Below, one piece after another: positions 7,951 to 17,490 of a stretch of 64,000 nucleotides of DNA. The notes beneath the pieces are model-generated. The model did no database searches. It was not told where the DNA came from and saw only the letters and a list, made by a program, of their open reading frames with translations. Location of the stretch: assembly GCF_014648055.1 (NCBI RefSeq), contig NZ_BMQJ01000014.1, positions 62,001-126,000 on the forward strand. The letters are read 5' to 3'. How positions within the stretch are numbered: position 1 is the first letter of the stretch; each line of letters begins with the position of its first letter. This stretch comes from Streptosporangium pseudovulgare (lineage in GTDB: Bacteria; Actinomycetota; Actinomycetes; Streptosporangiales; Streptosporangiaceae). A program made the position numbers and the translations under genes.

Positions 7951-8514
7951 TCAGGGGGTGTAGATCTCCTGCACCTTGACGATCCGGCCGCGGTAGACGG
8001 TGATCAGCGCCGGGCGCTGCAGCTTCGCGGCCCGCTTCAGCAGCGTCGCGCGGGAGCAGCGCTTGGCGCCCAGGCCGCTCCGCCTGTCGACGGTCATGTT
8101 CGCCATCCGCGACGAGCAGCCGAGGGCGCTCAGGTAGACCACGTTCCCGGCCACGGGCGAGCTGTAGGCGGTGACGTCACCCTCCGGCGGGCCCTCGAAG
8201 TGGCCCTCGGTGTACTTGTCCCGCACCCACTTGATCGGCTCGTACTCGGCCCGCCCGCCGGACACGTGGGTGATCCAGCCGCGCAGGATGCCGTCCTTGC
8301 GGGAGCTGATGCGCTTGGTGAAGTCGTGGCCGGGGTCGGACTGGAACGTCGTCCCGAAGATCTTCGGCGCCGGGAAGTGGGGGATCGCGGCCACCCGGGC
8401 GGGGGCCGCCTGGACGGAGGCCGCCTGGGCGGGGATCGCAGCCGCCTGGGCGGGGGCCGTACCGGCGGCGAGGGCGGCGCACAGGGCGGCGGCGGTCAGA
8501 ACGGATCGTTTCAT
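7951..8514 (-). CDS. Secreted protein of unknown function
   Basis: A 187-residue protein with a clear signal peptide (MKRSVLTAAALCAALAAG, cleavage near APAQA). An Ala/Gln-rich spacer follows, then a domain of about 140 residues. That domain holds two Cys (GCSSR and KRCSR), which could form a disulphide outside the cell, and ends TVYRGRIVKVQEIYTP. The GTG at 8550 would only add residues ahead of the signal peptide, so ATG 8514 is preferred, though no strong ribosome site is seen. No family is recognised. It lies between prcA and pafA with strong hairpins on both sides, so it is probably transcribed alone. Confidence 0.7.
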   Translation of the reverse strand: MKRSVLTAAALCAALAAGTAPAQAAAIPAQAASVQAAPARVAAIPHFPAPKIFGTTFQSDPGHDFTKRISSRKDGILRGWITHVSGGRAEYEPIKWVRDKYTEGHFEGPPEGDVTAYSSPVAGNVVYLSALGCSSRMANMTVDRRSGLGAKRCSRATLLKRAAKLQRPALITVYRGRIVKVQEIYTP

Positions 8515-8580
8515 GACTGCTTCGACCACGGCTCCGCGCCTCCGGTTCACCGAACCGGGATGTGATCCGCGTCACAACGC

Positions 8581-8618
8581 GCGGGCGCCGCGTCCCCCGA
8601 CGGGGACGCGGCGCCCGC
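8581..8618 (-). terminator. 17-bp hairpin downstream of prcA
   Basis: Perfect 17-bp stem (8581-8597 with 8602-8618) with a CGAC loop, 12 bases after the prcA stop on the - strand. It would terminate the prcB-prcA transcript. Confidence 0.7.
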
Positions 8619-8629
8619 GGAGCGTGCGG

Positions 8630-9445
8630 TCAGCCGCCGGAGCCGGTGTCGATCTCCCCCTCGGGAGCGGTGGGCGGCGTCTGGGACCCGCCGTCCTGCG
8701 GCGCGGCGGGCGCGCCGGCCTCGGCGGTTCCGCCGTCCGCGGCGCCCTCCGCGGCGGACGGCTCGGCCAGCAGCGCCTCCAGCCTCGGACCGGCCAGGCG
8801 CTGGAACTTGCGGTGCGGCCGGTTGCGGTCGAGCACCGCCACCTCCAGCTGACCGGCGGGGGGACGCTCACCGCCCGGCTCGGTCAGCGCGAACAGCGCC
8901 GCCTGCAGCGCGTCGGCCAGCGACAGGCCGTCGCGGTAGCGCTCCTTGAGCCGGCCCGCGACCGCCTCGGCCTGGCCGCCCATCGCCACCAGGCCGGACT
9001 CGTCGAACACCGAGCCGTCGAAGGTGAGGCGGTAGATGTGGTCCTCGTCGACGGTGTCGCCGACCTCGGCCACCACGAGCTCCACCTCGAACGGCTTCAG
9101 CGACTCGGTGAAGATCTGGCCGAGGTTCTGCGCGTAGAGGTTGGCCAGGCCCCGGGCGGTGACGTCCTCCCGGTCGTAGGTGTAGCCGTTGATGTCGGCG
9201 TAGCGGATCCCGCCGAGGCGCAGCGCCTCGAACTCGTTGTACCGGCCGACCGCGGCGAAGCCGATCCGGTCGTAGATCTCACTGATCTTGTGCAGGGCAC
9301 GGGAGGGGTTGGGGGCGACGAACAGGATGCCGTCCTCGTACTGCAGCACGACGACGCTGCGGCCTCGCGCGATGCCCTTGCGCGCGTAGTCCGCCTTGTC
9401 CCGCATCTGCTGCTCGGGCGAGACATATCCAAAGGGTATGGACAC
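8630..9445 (-). CDS. prcA: 20S proteasome alpha subunit PrcA
   Basis: A 271-residue, non-catalytic outer-ring subunit of the 20S proteasome. It starts [27 protein letters not shown], the typical actinobacterial gate-forming N-terminus, and continues with the NTN-hydrolase core ([32 protein letters not shown]). The Pro/Gly/Ser-rich tail after about residue 235 is disordered, as in relatives. The start is GTG with AGAGGA about 9 bases upstream. It lies 19 bases after prcB and ends at a 17-bp hairpin, so prcBA forms one operon. The Arc ATPase docks on this ring. Confidence 0.96.
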   Translation of the reverse strand: MSIPFGYVSPEQQMRDKADYARKGIARGRSVVVLQYEDGILFVAPNPSRALHKISEIYDRIGFAAVGRYNEFEALRLGGIRYADINGYTYDREDVTARGLANLYAQNLGQIFTESLKPFEVELVVAEVGDTVDEDHIYRLTFDGSVFDESGLVAMGGQAEAVAGRLKERYRDGLSLADALQAALFALTEPGGERPPAGQLEVAVLDRNRPHRKFQRLAGPRLEALLAEPSAAEGAADGGTAEAGAPAAPQDGGSQTPPTAPEGEIDTGSGG

Positions 9446-9464
9446 CTGCGGTGATCCTCTCGTG

Positions 9465-10313
9465 TTAACGCAGCGGAGCGGTGGGACCGTCGGGGGAACT
9501 CTTCCGGCCCTCCACCATCGCCTCGACGTTCTCGGCGATCTCGTCGTCGCTCAGGCGGCGGTAGCCGTCGGCGGTGATCACCGCGACGACGGGCCAGATC
9601 CTGCGGATGACGTCGGGACCGCCGGTCGCCGAGTCGTCGTCGGCCGCGTCGTAGAGGGCCTGCAGGACCGTCAGCACGGTGTCCTCCGGGCTCGCTCCCT
9701 CGCGGTACAGCTTCTTCAGCGAACCCCGCGCGAAGATCGAGCCGGAGCCGATCGCGTGGTGCTGGTGCTGCTCGTACGGCCCGCCGCCCACGTCGTAGCT
9801 GAAGATCCGGCCGCTGTCCCCGCTCGGGTCGTAGGCCACGAACAGCGGGACCACGACCAGGCCCTGCATCGCCATCGGCAGGTTGCCGCGGATCATCGTG
9901 GCCAGCCGGTTGGCCTTGCCCGCCACCGACAGCGAGCGGCCCTCGCGCTTCTCGTAGTGCTCCAGCTCGACCCGGTAAAGGCGCGCCAGCTCGATGCCGG
10001 TGCTCGCCGCGCCGGCGATGCCCATGGCCGAATGGTCGTCCAGGCGGAACACCTTCTCCATGTCACGCTGGGAGATGATGTTGCCCGACGTCGCCCGCCG
10101 ATCCCCGGCGATCACCACGCCGCCGGCGCAGGTCGCCGCGACGATCGTGGTGGCATGGGGGATCTGGTCACCGACCGGGGCCGCCAGCGTCTCGTTGCGG
10201 CCCGGCAGCAAGTCCGGCGCGTGGGACCTGACGAACTCCGAGAACGAGGAACTCCCGGTGTCGGTAAAGATGTGATTCACCATGCCGGCGGGCAGGTCCC
10301 TGTGCGATCCCAC
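9465..10313 (-). CDS. prcB: 20S proteasome beta subunit PrcB
   Basis: A 282-residue precursor of the catalytic beta subunit. A propeptide of about 54 residues precedes the conserved TTIVAA; cleavage before Thr55 would expose the N-terminal threonine nucleophile. The residue before it is Ala rather than the more usual Gly. Other family residues are visible: AGDRRAT, GIAGAAS, the SYDVGGG strand and [15 protein letters not shown] 10313 has GGAGGG 6 bases upstream. In most actinobacteria pup lies directly upstream of prcB; here the next upstream gene is a divergent sugar-binding lipoprotein and pup is 10.5 kb away. Confidence 0.96.
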   Translation of the reverse strand: MGSHRDLPAGMVNHIFTDTGSSSFSEFVRSHAPDLLPGRNETLAAPVGDQIPHATTIVAATCAGGVVIAGDRRATSGNIISQRDMEKVFRLDDHSAMGIAGAASTGIELARLYRVELEHYEKREGRSLSVAGKANRLATMIRGNLPMAMQGLVVVPLFVAYDPSGDSGRIFSYDVGGGPYEQHQHHAIGSGSIFARGSLKKLYREGASPEDTVLTVLQALYDAADDDSATGGPDVIRRIWPVVAVITADGYRRLSDDEIAENVEAMVEGRKSSPDGPTAPLR

Positions 10314-10497
10314 GCGACTCCCTCCAAAGGTGCGGTCCCTTATGGCCCGACCTTACTCACGTTGCCGTGCTGTCTGCACTTCCCTCGATCAGCTCAGCGC
10401 GAACCACCTGTGCCCCTCCCGTTCAATCTTTACGCCCGTGTAAGCCTGTGTAATCGTCGAGTTGTCGTGACATGCCTTACCTCCCCCTGGAGGTCAC

Positions 10498-11877
10498 GTG
10501 AGACCCTTCCACCGGCCTGTCCTGATATCGACCCTGGCAGCCGCCGTGCTCGCCCTCTGCTCCTGCGGTTCCGGCTCCCCCGCCGACGGCGGCGTCACCC
10601 TGACCATCACGGCCAACGCCATCTCCGGCGGCAAGAACTCGGTCAGCGCCGACTGGTTCAAGAACTGGGTGATCCCGAGGTTCGAGGCCGCGCAGAAGCG
10701 GGCGGGGCGGGACGTGCGCGTGCTGTTCCAGCCCAACGGCGTCGACGACGAGCAGTACAAGACGAAGGTCGCGCTGGACCTGAAGTCGAGGACCGGCGCC
10801 GACGTGATCGACCTCGACGGGATCTGGGTCGGCGAGTTCGCCCAGGCCGGGTACATCAAGCCCCTCGGCGAGGTCGGCGGCGCCGCGGTGGACTCCTGGG
10901 ACGGCTGGCGGCAGATCCCCGAGGCGGTGCAGGGCCTGGGCGTCTTCGACGGCAAGAGGTACGGCGTGCCGCAGGGCACCGACGGGCGCATCCTCTACTA
11001 CAACAAGAGCCTGTTCGCCAAGGCCGGTCTGCCGGAGAAGTGGCAGCCCAGGAGCTGGCAGGAGATCCTCGACGCCGGGACGGCGCTGCGCCGGCTGCCC
11101 GGCGTGACGCCGATCCAGATCAACGCCGGCACCGCGATGGGCGAGGCCACCTCGATGCAGGGCGCGCTGCCGCTGCTGGCCGGCACCGGCACCGAGATCT
11201 ACGCCGACGGCAAGTGGGCCGGGGCCTCCCAGGGCGTCAAGGACGTGCTGGACCTCTACCGGCGGATCTACGCGGGCGGCCTGGGCGACCCCAGACTGCA
11301 GCAGGAGGCCAAGGGCCGCGACAAGTCCTTCGCCGAGTTCGCCGCCGGCAAGATCGGCGTCCTCGCCGAGGGCGACTACTTCTGGCGCTCGGTGATCGAT
11401 CCCAAGGCCGGCGTGGCCCCGATGGCCGACCGGGACAAGGTCGTGGGATACGCCAAGATCCCCGCGCGGACGCCCGGAGCGGGGATCCGCGGCCAGGACT
11501 TCGTCAGCATGTCCGGCGGCGCCGTACGGGTGCTGAACCCCTTCTCCAGACATCCTCGGCAGGCGTGGGAGCTGCTGGCGTTCATGCACTCGGCCGAGGC
11601 GGTCAAGGCCGAACTGGCCGGGGCCGTCCGCGTCACCTCCCGCTCCGACGTCAACGACGAGGTCCTCGCCGGCGACCCGCTGCTGAGCTTCGTCTCCCGG
11701 GAGATCCTGCCGATCACGGCCTACCGTCCCGGTCTGGCCCTCTACCCCCAGGTGTCGGCCGCCCTGCAGGAGGCCACGGCCGACGTCGTCTCCGGCAGGT
11801 CCGTCGAGGAGGCCGCCACCGCCTACCGCACCAAGCTGGAACGCCTCTCCGGCAACCCCGCCAACGTCACCAACTAG
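10498..11877 (+). CDS. Sugar ABC transporter substrate-binding lipoprotein
   Basis: A 459-residue extracellular solute-binding protein of the family-1 (MalE-like) type. The signal peptide ends in lipobox LCSC with the lipidated Cys at 23. Features of the fold include ADVIDLDGIWVGEFAQAGYI, GVPQGTDGRILYYNKSLF and KIGVLAEGDYFW. It delivers a carbohydrate to the permease pair that follows; the neighbouring alpha-mannosidase suggests mannose-containing oligosaccharides (inference). GTG 10498 has GGAGG 4 bases upstream. It is divergent from prcB with 184 bases between them, and is separated from the permease gene by an unusual repeat array. Confidence 0.92.
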   Translation: MRPFHRPVLISTLAAAVLALCSCGSGSPADGGVTLTITANAISGGKNSVSADWFKNWVIPRFEAAQKRAGRDVRVLFQPNGVDDEQYKTKVALDLKSRTGADVIDLDGIWVGEFAQAGYIKPLGEVGGAAVDSWDGWRQIPEAVQGLGVFDGKRYGVPQGTDGRILYYNKSLFAKAGLPEKWQPRSWQEILDAGTALRRLPGVTPIQINAGTAMGEATSMQGALPLLAGTGTEIYADGKWAGASQGVKDVLDLYRRIYAGGLGDPRLQQEAKGRDKSFAEFAAGKIGVLAEGDYFWRSVIDPKAGVAPMADRDKVVGYAKIPARTPGAGIRGQDFVSMSGGAVRVLNPFSRHPRQAWELLAFMHSAEAVKAELAGAVRVTSRSDVNDEVLAGDPLLSFVSREILPITAYRPGLALYPQVSAALQEATADVVSGRSVEEAATAYRTKLERLSGNPANVTN

Positions 11878-11880
11878 CTC

Positions 11881-12190
11881 GGGGGCGCCGGTGTCCGGAC
11901 CGAGGAGAGCCGCGAGGGGGCGCCGGTGTCTGGACCGAGGAACGAAGGAGCGAAGCGACGCAGTGACGAGGGAAGACACCGGACACCAGCCCCCGAGCCG
12001 CGACACGCAGTGTCGCCATGAGCCCGCGAGGGGGCGCCGGTGTCTGGACCGAGGAACGAAGGAGCGAAGCGACGCAGTGACGAGGGAAGACACCGGACAC
12101 CAGCCCCCGAGCCGCGACACGAAGTGTCGCCATGAACACAGAAGACACCGGGCAAGAGCCCCCGAGCCGCGACACGCAGTGTCGCAATGA
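11881..12190 (+). repeat. 114-bp tandem repeat array between binding-protein and permease genes
   Basis: Two nearly identical 114-base units (11912-12025 and 12026-12139) are flanked by a partial unit on each side (11881-11908 and 12144-12190). Each unit carries a 17-base palindrome-like motif GCGACAC-GCA-GTGTCGC and a longer imperfect stem between GGTGTCTGG and CCGGACACC. The unit is 38 codons, so it stays open in some frames but encodes no recognisable protein. The last partial copy supplies the ATG of the permease gene at 12187. Confidence 0.9.
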
Positions 12191-13071
12191 GTACAGATGC
12201 GGTCGGCCTCGGGAAGAGCCGGGCGGTGGTGTTCGCGTTGCCTGCTCTGGTGCTCATCGGGGTCTTCCTGGTCTTCCCCGCCCTGTGGACCATCTACCTG
12301 GGTCTCACCGACTACCGGCTGACCGGCCTGGCGGCGGCGGACCCGCAGGTGGTGGGAGCCGCCAACTACACCGCCGCGCTCGGCGACGAGCGGTTCCGCA
12401 GCTCCTTCTGGCTGACCGCGCAGTACGTCCTCGGTTCGGCGGTCATCGGGCAGGCGGGGCTCGGCTTCACCCTGGCGTGGACGCTGCGCGGCCGGCGCGG
12501 GGCCGTACGGCGGGTCGTCGAGGGGCTGGTGCTGCTGTCGTGGATCCTGCCGGGCTCGGTGGTGGCGTTCCTGTGGATCGCGCTGCTGGACCGCGACGGC
12601 GGGACCCTCAACGCCCTGCTGGGCACCCCCGGCGCCGCCTGGCTGCTCGACCACCCGATGCTGTCGATCATCGTGTTCAACACCTGGCGGGGCACCGCGT
12701 TCTCGATGATGCTCTACTCGGCGGCGCTGGAGAACGTGCCCGTCTCCCACCTGGAGACCGCCCGCCTGGCCGGGGCCTCCACCCTGCAGCAGCTCCGGGA
12801 CGTGGTGCTGCCCCAGATCAGGGTGCACGTGCTGACCAACGTGCTGCTGACGAGCCTGTGGACGTTCAACGACTTCACGCCGTTCCTGATCACCGCGGGC
12901 GGCCCCGAGGGGCGGTCGGAGATCCTGCCGTTCTACGTCTACAACACCGCCCTGCGCGGCGGGCAGCTCGGTTTCGGCGCCGCCGTGTCCTTCCTCATCC
13001 TCCTGATCAATCTCGTCTTCGCGCTGGCCTACCTGCGCCTGCTGCGCAACCGCCGGGAGGTGGCCGTGTGA
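12187..13071 (+). CDS. Sugar ABC transporter permease (MalF-like)
   Basis: A 294-residue inner-membrane permease of the CUT1 carbohydrate family, with about six membrane helices. The EAA loop that contacts the ATPase is ENVPVSHLETARLAGASTLQ followed by the conserved LPQIR. ATG 12187 directly follows the repeat array and its codon lies in the last partial repeat; no Shine-Dalgarno is evident, but earlier in-frame starts would encode only repeat. The stop overlaps the next permease start by 4 bases (GTGA). Confidence 0.92.
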   Translation: MSTDAVGLGKSRAVVFALPALVLIGVFLVFPALWTIYLGLTDYRLTGLAAADPQVVGAANYTAALGDERFRSSFWLTAQYVLGSAVIGQAGLGFTLAWTLRGRRGAVRRVVEGLVLLSWILPGSVVAFLWIALLDRDGGTLNALLGTPGAAWLLDHPMLSIIVFNTWRGTAFSMMLYSAALENVPVSHLETARLAGASTLQQLRDVVLPQIRVHVLTNVLLTSLWTFNDFTPFLITAGGPEGRSEILPFYVYNTALRGGQLGFGAAVSFLILLINLVFALAYLRLLRNRREVAV

Positions 13072-14014
13072 GCTCCGAACCCGCCGCGGACCCCGGTGCC
13101 CACCCCGGACCGGCCGGGGCTTCCGAGCCCCGGATCCCGCCCGGCCCCGCCGTACCCGGCGGGCCCGCACCCGGCCCGCGTTCGCCCGTCCGGCACGCGC
13201 CCGTACGACACGCGCTCGGCCGGATCTCCTCGACCGCCTTCCTGGCGCTCGTCGCCGCCTTCTTCGCGCTGCCGATGCTCTGGCTGGCCTCGGCGCCGTT
13301 CGACGCCCACCCCTCCATCACGGTTTCGGTGCCGGAGTTCACGCTGGCCAACTTCCGCGCCATCCTCGCCAACCCCTACGCGGCGGGCTCCATCGTCAAC
13401 TCCGTCATCCAGGCCGGCGGCGCGGCGGTCCTCGTGGTCGTCCTGGCCGCCCTGGCTGCCTACGCCCTGTCCCGGGTCCGGGTGCCCGGCCGCGACGTCC
13501 TGCTGTACGTGCTGCTGCTCCTGTCGTCGGTCGTCACCGGCACCGCCGCGATGGTGCCGATCTTCGAGCTGGCCACCCGGCTAGGCCTGGTCGACACCCA
13601 TCTCGGTGTCATCCTCGTCGTCTCCGGCGGCCTCCTCCCGGCGGCGATCTTCATCCTCAAGGACTTCATGGACGCCACCCCCACCTCCTACGAGGAGTCG
13701 GCGCGGGTCTTCGGCGCCTCGCCGATGCAGATCCTGCGCCACATCGTGGTCCCCCTCGTCCGGCCCGGCCTGGCGACGGTGGCGGTGTGGGCGGTGGCCA
13801 GCGTGTGGGGCGGCTTCCTGATGCAGTACATCCTGCTGCGCGACCCGGACAAGTCGCCCAGCGCGGTCGTGCTGTTCACCCTCTACACCGAGGGCGGCCA
13901 GCCCGACCTGCCGTTGATCTCGACATTCTCCCTGCTCTACTCACTGCCGGTGGTACTGATGTACCTGTTCGTGAGCAGCAGGTACGGCTTCCGCTTCCAT
14001 GGAGGGATCAAGCA

Positions 14015-14018
<4 letters not shown>
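13068..14018 (+). CDS. Sugar ABC transporter permease (MalG-like)
   Basis: A 316-residue second permease of the CUT1 importer. The first 45 residues are Pro/Ala-rich and cytoplasmic, then about six helices follow. The EAA motif reads TSYEESARVFGASPMQILRH with the trailing VVPLVRPGLATVAV. GTG 13068 overlaps the previous stop (GTGA) and has GGGAGG 7 bases upstream. It forms the channel with the upstream MalF-like protein, and is driven by the ATPase whose gene overlaps its own 3' end. Confidence 0.93.
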
Positions 14019-15102
<1,084 letters not shown>

Positions 15103-15106
<4 letters not shown>

Positions 15107-16311
15107 GGGCGCTGCGGCTGACCGGCCGCTGGAGCCTCGCGGACCGGGTCGCCGGCCCGGTCCGCGGCGTGCCGTTCGAGTTGCCCGCCGGGGCCCGCGC
15201 CTTCACCGTCCGCCTGGCCTACGATCGCTCCGCCGGTGTGCTGGACCTCGGCTGCGAGGGCCCGGCCGGGTTCCGCGGCTGGTCCGGCGGCGCCCGCTCG
15301 GAGTACACCGTCGCCCCCGGCTGGGCCACCCCGGGATACCTGCCCGGCGAGCCCGAACCCGGCGAGTGGCGCGTCCTGCTGGGCCTGTACCGCGTCCCGC
15401 CGGACGGCCTGCCGTACGAGGTGACGGTCATCCCGCACCTCGCGCCGCCCGTCGCGCCGCCCGCCCGCGCCGGGCTGCGGCCTCCGCCACCCCCGCCGCG
15501 GGCCCCCGCCGCGGTCCGCCGCGGCCTGCCCGCCCTCGGCGACCTGCGCTGGCTCGCCGGCGACCTGCACGCCCACACCGTCCACTCCGACGGCTCGCTC
15601 GGCGTCTCCGAGCTCGCCTGCCTGGCCGCCGACCGCGGCCTGGACTTCCTCGCCGTCACCGACCACAACACCGTCAGCCACCACGCGGAGCTTCCCGCCG
15701 CCGCGACCTACGCCGCGATCACCCTGGTCCCCGGCCAGGAGGTCACCACCGACCTCGGCCACGCCAACGTCTTCGGCGACGTCGGCTGGATCGACTTCCG
15801 CGAACCCCCCGACCGGTGGTCCGAGACGGTCGGCGAGCGCGGCGGGGTCATGTCGGTCAACCATCCCGTGGCCGCCGACTGCGCGTGGCGCCACCCCATG
15901 CGCATCCCTCCCCCGGCGGTGGAGGTGTGGCACTGGAGCTGGTGGGACCGCACCTGGGGGGCGCCGCTGGCCTGGACGCAGGCGTGGTCGCCCGGGGCCG
16001 TGCTGGTCGGCGGCAGCGACTACCACCGGCCCGAGGAGGGCCATCCGCTCGGCGAACCCACCACCTGGGTGCTCGGCCGCGACCCCCTGGACGGGCTGCG
16101 CCAGGGCGTCACCGCCGTCTCCGCCACCCCCGACGGCCCCCTGCTGCTGCGCCACGGCGACGACTTCCTCGTCGTCGGCGGCGACGGGCTCGTGCTGTGG
16201 GGGCCCGGCACCCGGCGGGTCGTCGTCGGCGACCGGGTCGTCCTGCCCGCCCGGCCGGGGCCGCACCGCCTGGAGACGTACCGCAACGAGGTGATGGCGC
16301 TGTGCACGTAG
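15103..16311 (+). CDS. CehA/McbA-family PHP-domain metallohydrolase
   Basis: A 402-residue hydrolase. The first 140 residues form a beta-rich N-terminal domain and a Pro-rich linker. The PHP fold that follows has all metal-binding motifs: GDLHAHTVHSDGS (about residue 153), AVTDHNT, GQEVTTDLGHANVFGD, MSVNHP and VGGSDYHRPEEGHP. Family members hydrolyse phosphodiesters, esters or carbamates. It overlaps the ATPase gene by 4 bases, so its substrate is probably linked to what the transporter imports. The exact reaction cannot be told from sequence. No signal peptide is seen, so it acts in the cytoplasm. Confidence 0.88.
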
Positions 16312-17390
16312 TGAAGGTCGCGCTCGCCGGGCTCGGCGTCGCCGCCCAGGTGATGTACCTGCCGCTGCTGGCCAGGCGGCGGGACCTGTTCGAGGTGACC
16401 GACGTGTGCGACCTCGACCCGGCACGGGCCGAGGCCACGGGCCGCCTCACCGGTGCCCGCCCGCACGCCGACCCCCTGGAGATGCTCGGCCGCGGCGGCT
16501 TCGACGCGCTGGTCGTGCTCACCGCCGGGTCCCACGGCGCCCTCGTCGCCGCCGCCCTGGAGGCCGGCTTCGCCGTACTGTGCGAGAAGCCCCTCGCCTA
16601 CAGCCGGGCCGAGGCCGAAGCGCTGCGGGCCGGGCCGCTGCGGGCCGGCGAGCGGCTCATGGTCGGCTACATGAAGCAGTACGACCCGGCCGTGCGGCGT
16701 GCCGCCGCCCTGCTGGCGGGGAGGGCCGTACGGCACCTCGGCGTCACCGTCCTGCACCCCACCGACGAGGCCCAGCTCGCCTTCGCCCGCGTGCGGCCCT
16801 CCCGTCCCGCCCCCGGGGCGCTCGCGCCCTGGCTGCGGGCCGACGCGGCGGCACTGGACGCCGCGCTCGGCCCGGACGCCCCCGCGGCGGTCCGGTCCCT
16901 CTACGCCGGTGTGGTGCTCGGCAGCCTCTGCCACGACCTGGCGCTGCTGCGGACGTTCGGCGGCCCGCCCGTCACCGTCGACCACGCCGCCGCCTGGGAC
17001 GGCCCCTCCCTGGAGGTCAGCGGGGCGCTGCGCCGGGGCCGCTACGGCCTGCGCTGGCACTACCTGCCCGGCCACCCCGCCTACCGGGAGACCGTCAGCG
17101 TCCACCACGAGGACGGCACACTGGAGCTGGTCTTCCCCTCCCCCTACCTGATGAACGCCCCCACCGTCCTGACCTCCTCCTCCCCGGACGGAGCCGCCGA
17201 GGTCAGGGCCGTCCACCGCGACGTGTCCGAGGCGTTCGAGCTGCAGCTGGAGGCGTTCCACGCCCTCGTCACCGAGGGCACGCCCCCGCTCACCGGCCTC
17301 GACGGCGCCCTCGCCGACATCGTCGCCGCCCAGCAGATCATCCGGGCGGTCGCCGGGCCGTCCGTCGGAGGTGAGGCACGTGACGCCTGA
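16302..17390 (+). CDS. Gfo/Idh/MocA-family NAD(P)-dependent oxidoreductase
   Basis: A 362-residue protein. The N-terminal Rossmann domain has VALAGLGVAAQVMYLP and the family's CEKPLAYSRAEAE motif with the catalytic-site Lys. The C-terminal domain carries the GSLCHDLALLRTFGG helix with His. Relatives oxidise or reduce sugars and cyclitols. GTG 16302, with GAGGTGA 7 bases upstream, overlaps the metallohydrolase stop; GTG 16311 is a possible alternative. The last codons fall inside the first copy of a 48-base repeat that carries a ribosome site. Its substrate is probably the sugar handled by the neighbouring mannosidase (inference). Confidence 0.85.
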   Translation: MHVVKVALAGLGVAAQVMYLPLLARRRDLFEVTDVCDLDPARAEATGRLTGARPHADPLEMLGRGGFDALVVLTAGSHGALVAAALEAGFAVLCEKPLAYSRAEAEALRAGPLRAGERLMVGYMKQYDPAVRRAAALLAGRAVRHLGVTVLHPTDEAQLAFARVRPSRPAPGALAPWLRADAAALDAALGPDAPAAVRSLYAGVVLGSLCHDLALLRTFGGPPVTVDHAAAWDGPSLEVSGALRRGRYGLRWHYLPGHPAYRETVSVHHEDGTLELVFPSPYLMNAPTVLTSSSPDGAAEVRAVHRDVSEAFELQLEAFHALVTEGTPPLTGLDGALADIVAAQQIIRAVAGPSVGGEARDA

Positions 17391-17490
17391 CATCGCGACC
17401 GCGCGGACACCGTCGGAGGTGAGGCACGTGACGCCTGGCACCGCGTCCGCGCGGACACCGTACGGGGGTGGGAAGCGTGACGCCTGAAAC
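17366..17490 (+). repeat. Three tandem copies of a ribosome-site/GTG-start segment
   Basis: A segment of 48-49 bases reading GGAGGTGAGGCACGTGACGC in its core occurs twice almost unchanged (GTG at 17380 and 17428), followed by a degenerate third copy whose GTG at 17477 opens the mannosidase gene. Copies 1 and 2 are in the same frame; the third is one base out of phase with them. Confidence 0.75.

Noticed and set aside
11891-12190. A 99-codon + strand open frame made of two 38-residue repeats
   Set aside because: The frame stays open only because the repeat length is a multiple of three. The residues are Arg-rich and match no family, and the same array is partly open on the other strand too.
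10477-13170. An 897-codon open frame on the - strand across the sugar-binding and permease genes
   Set aside because: It is the antisense of well-supported genes in G+C-rich DNA, has low-complexity composition and includes the translated 114-bp repeats.
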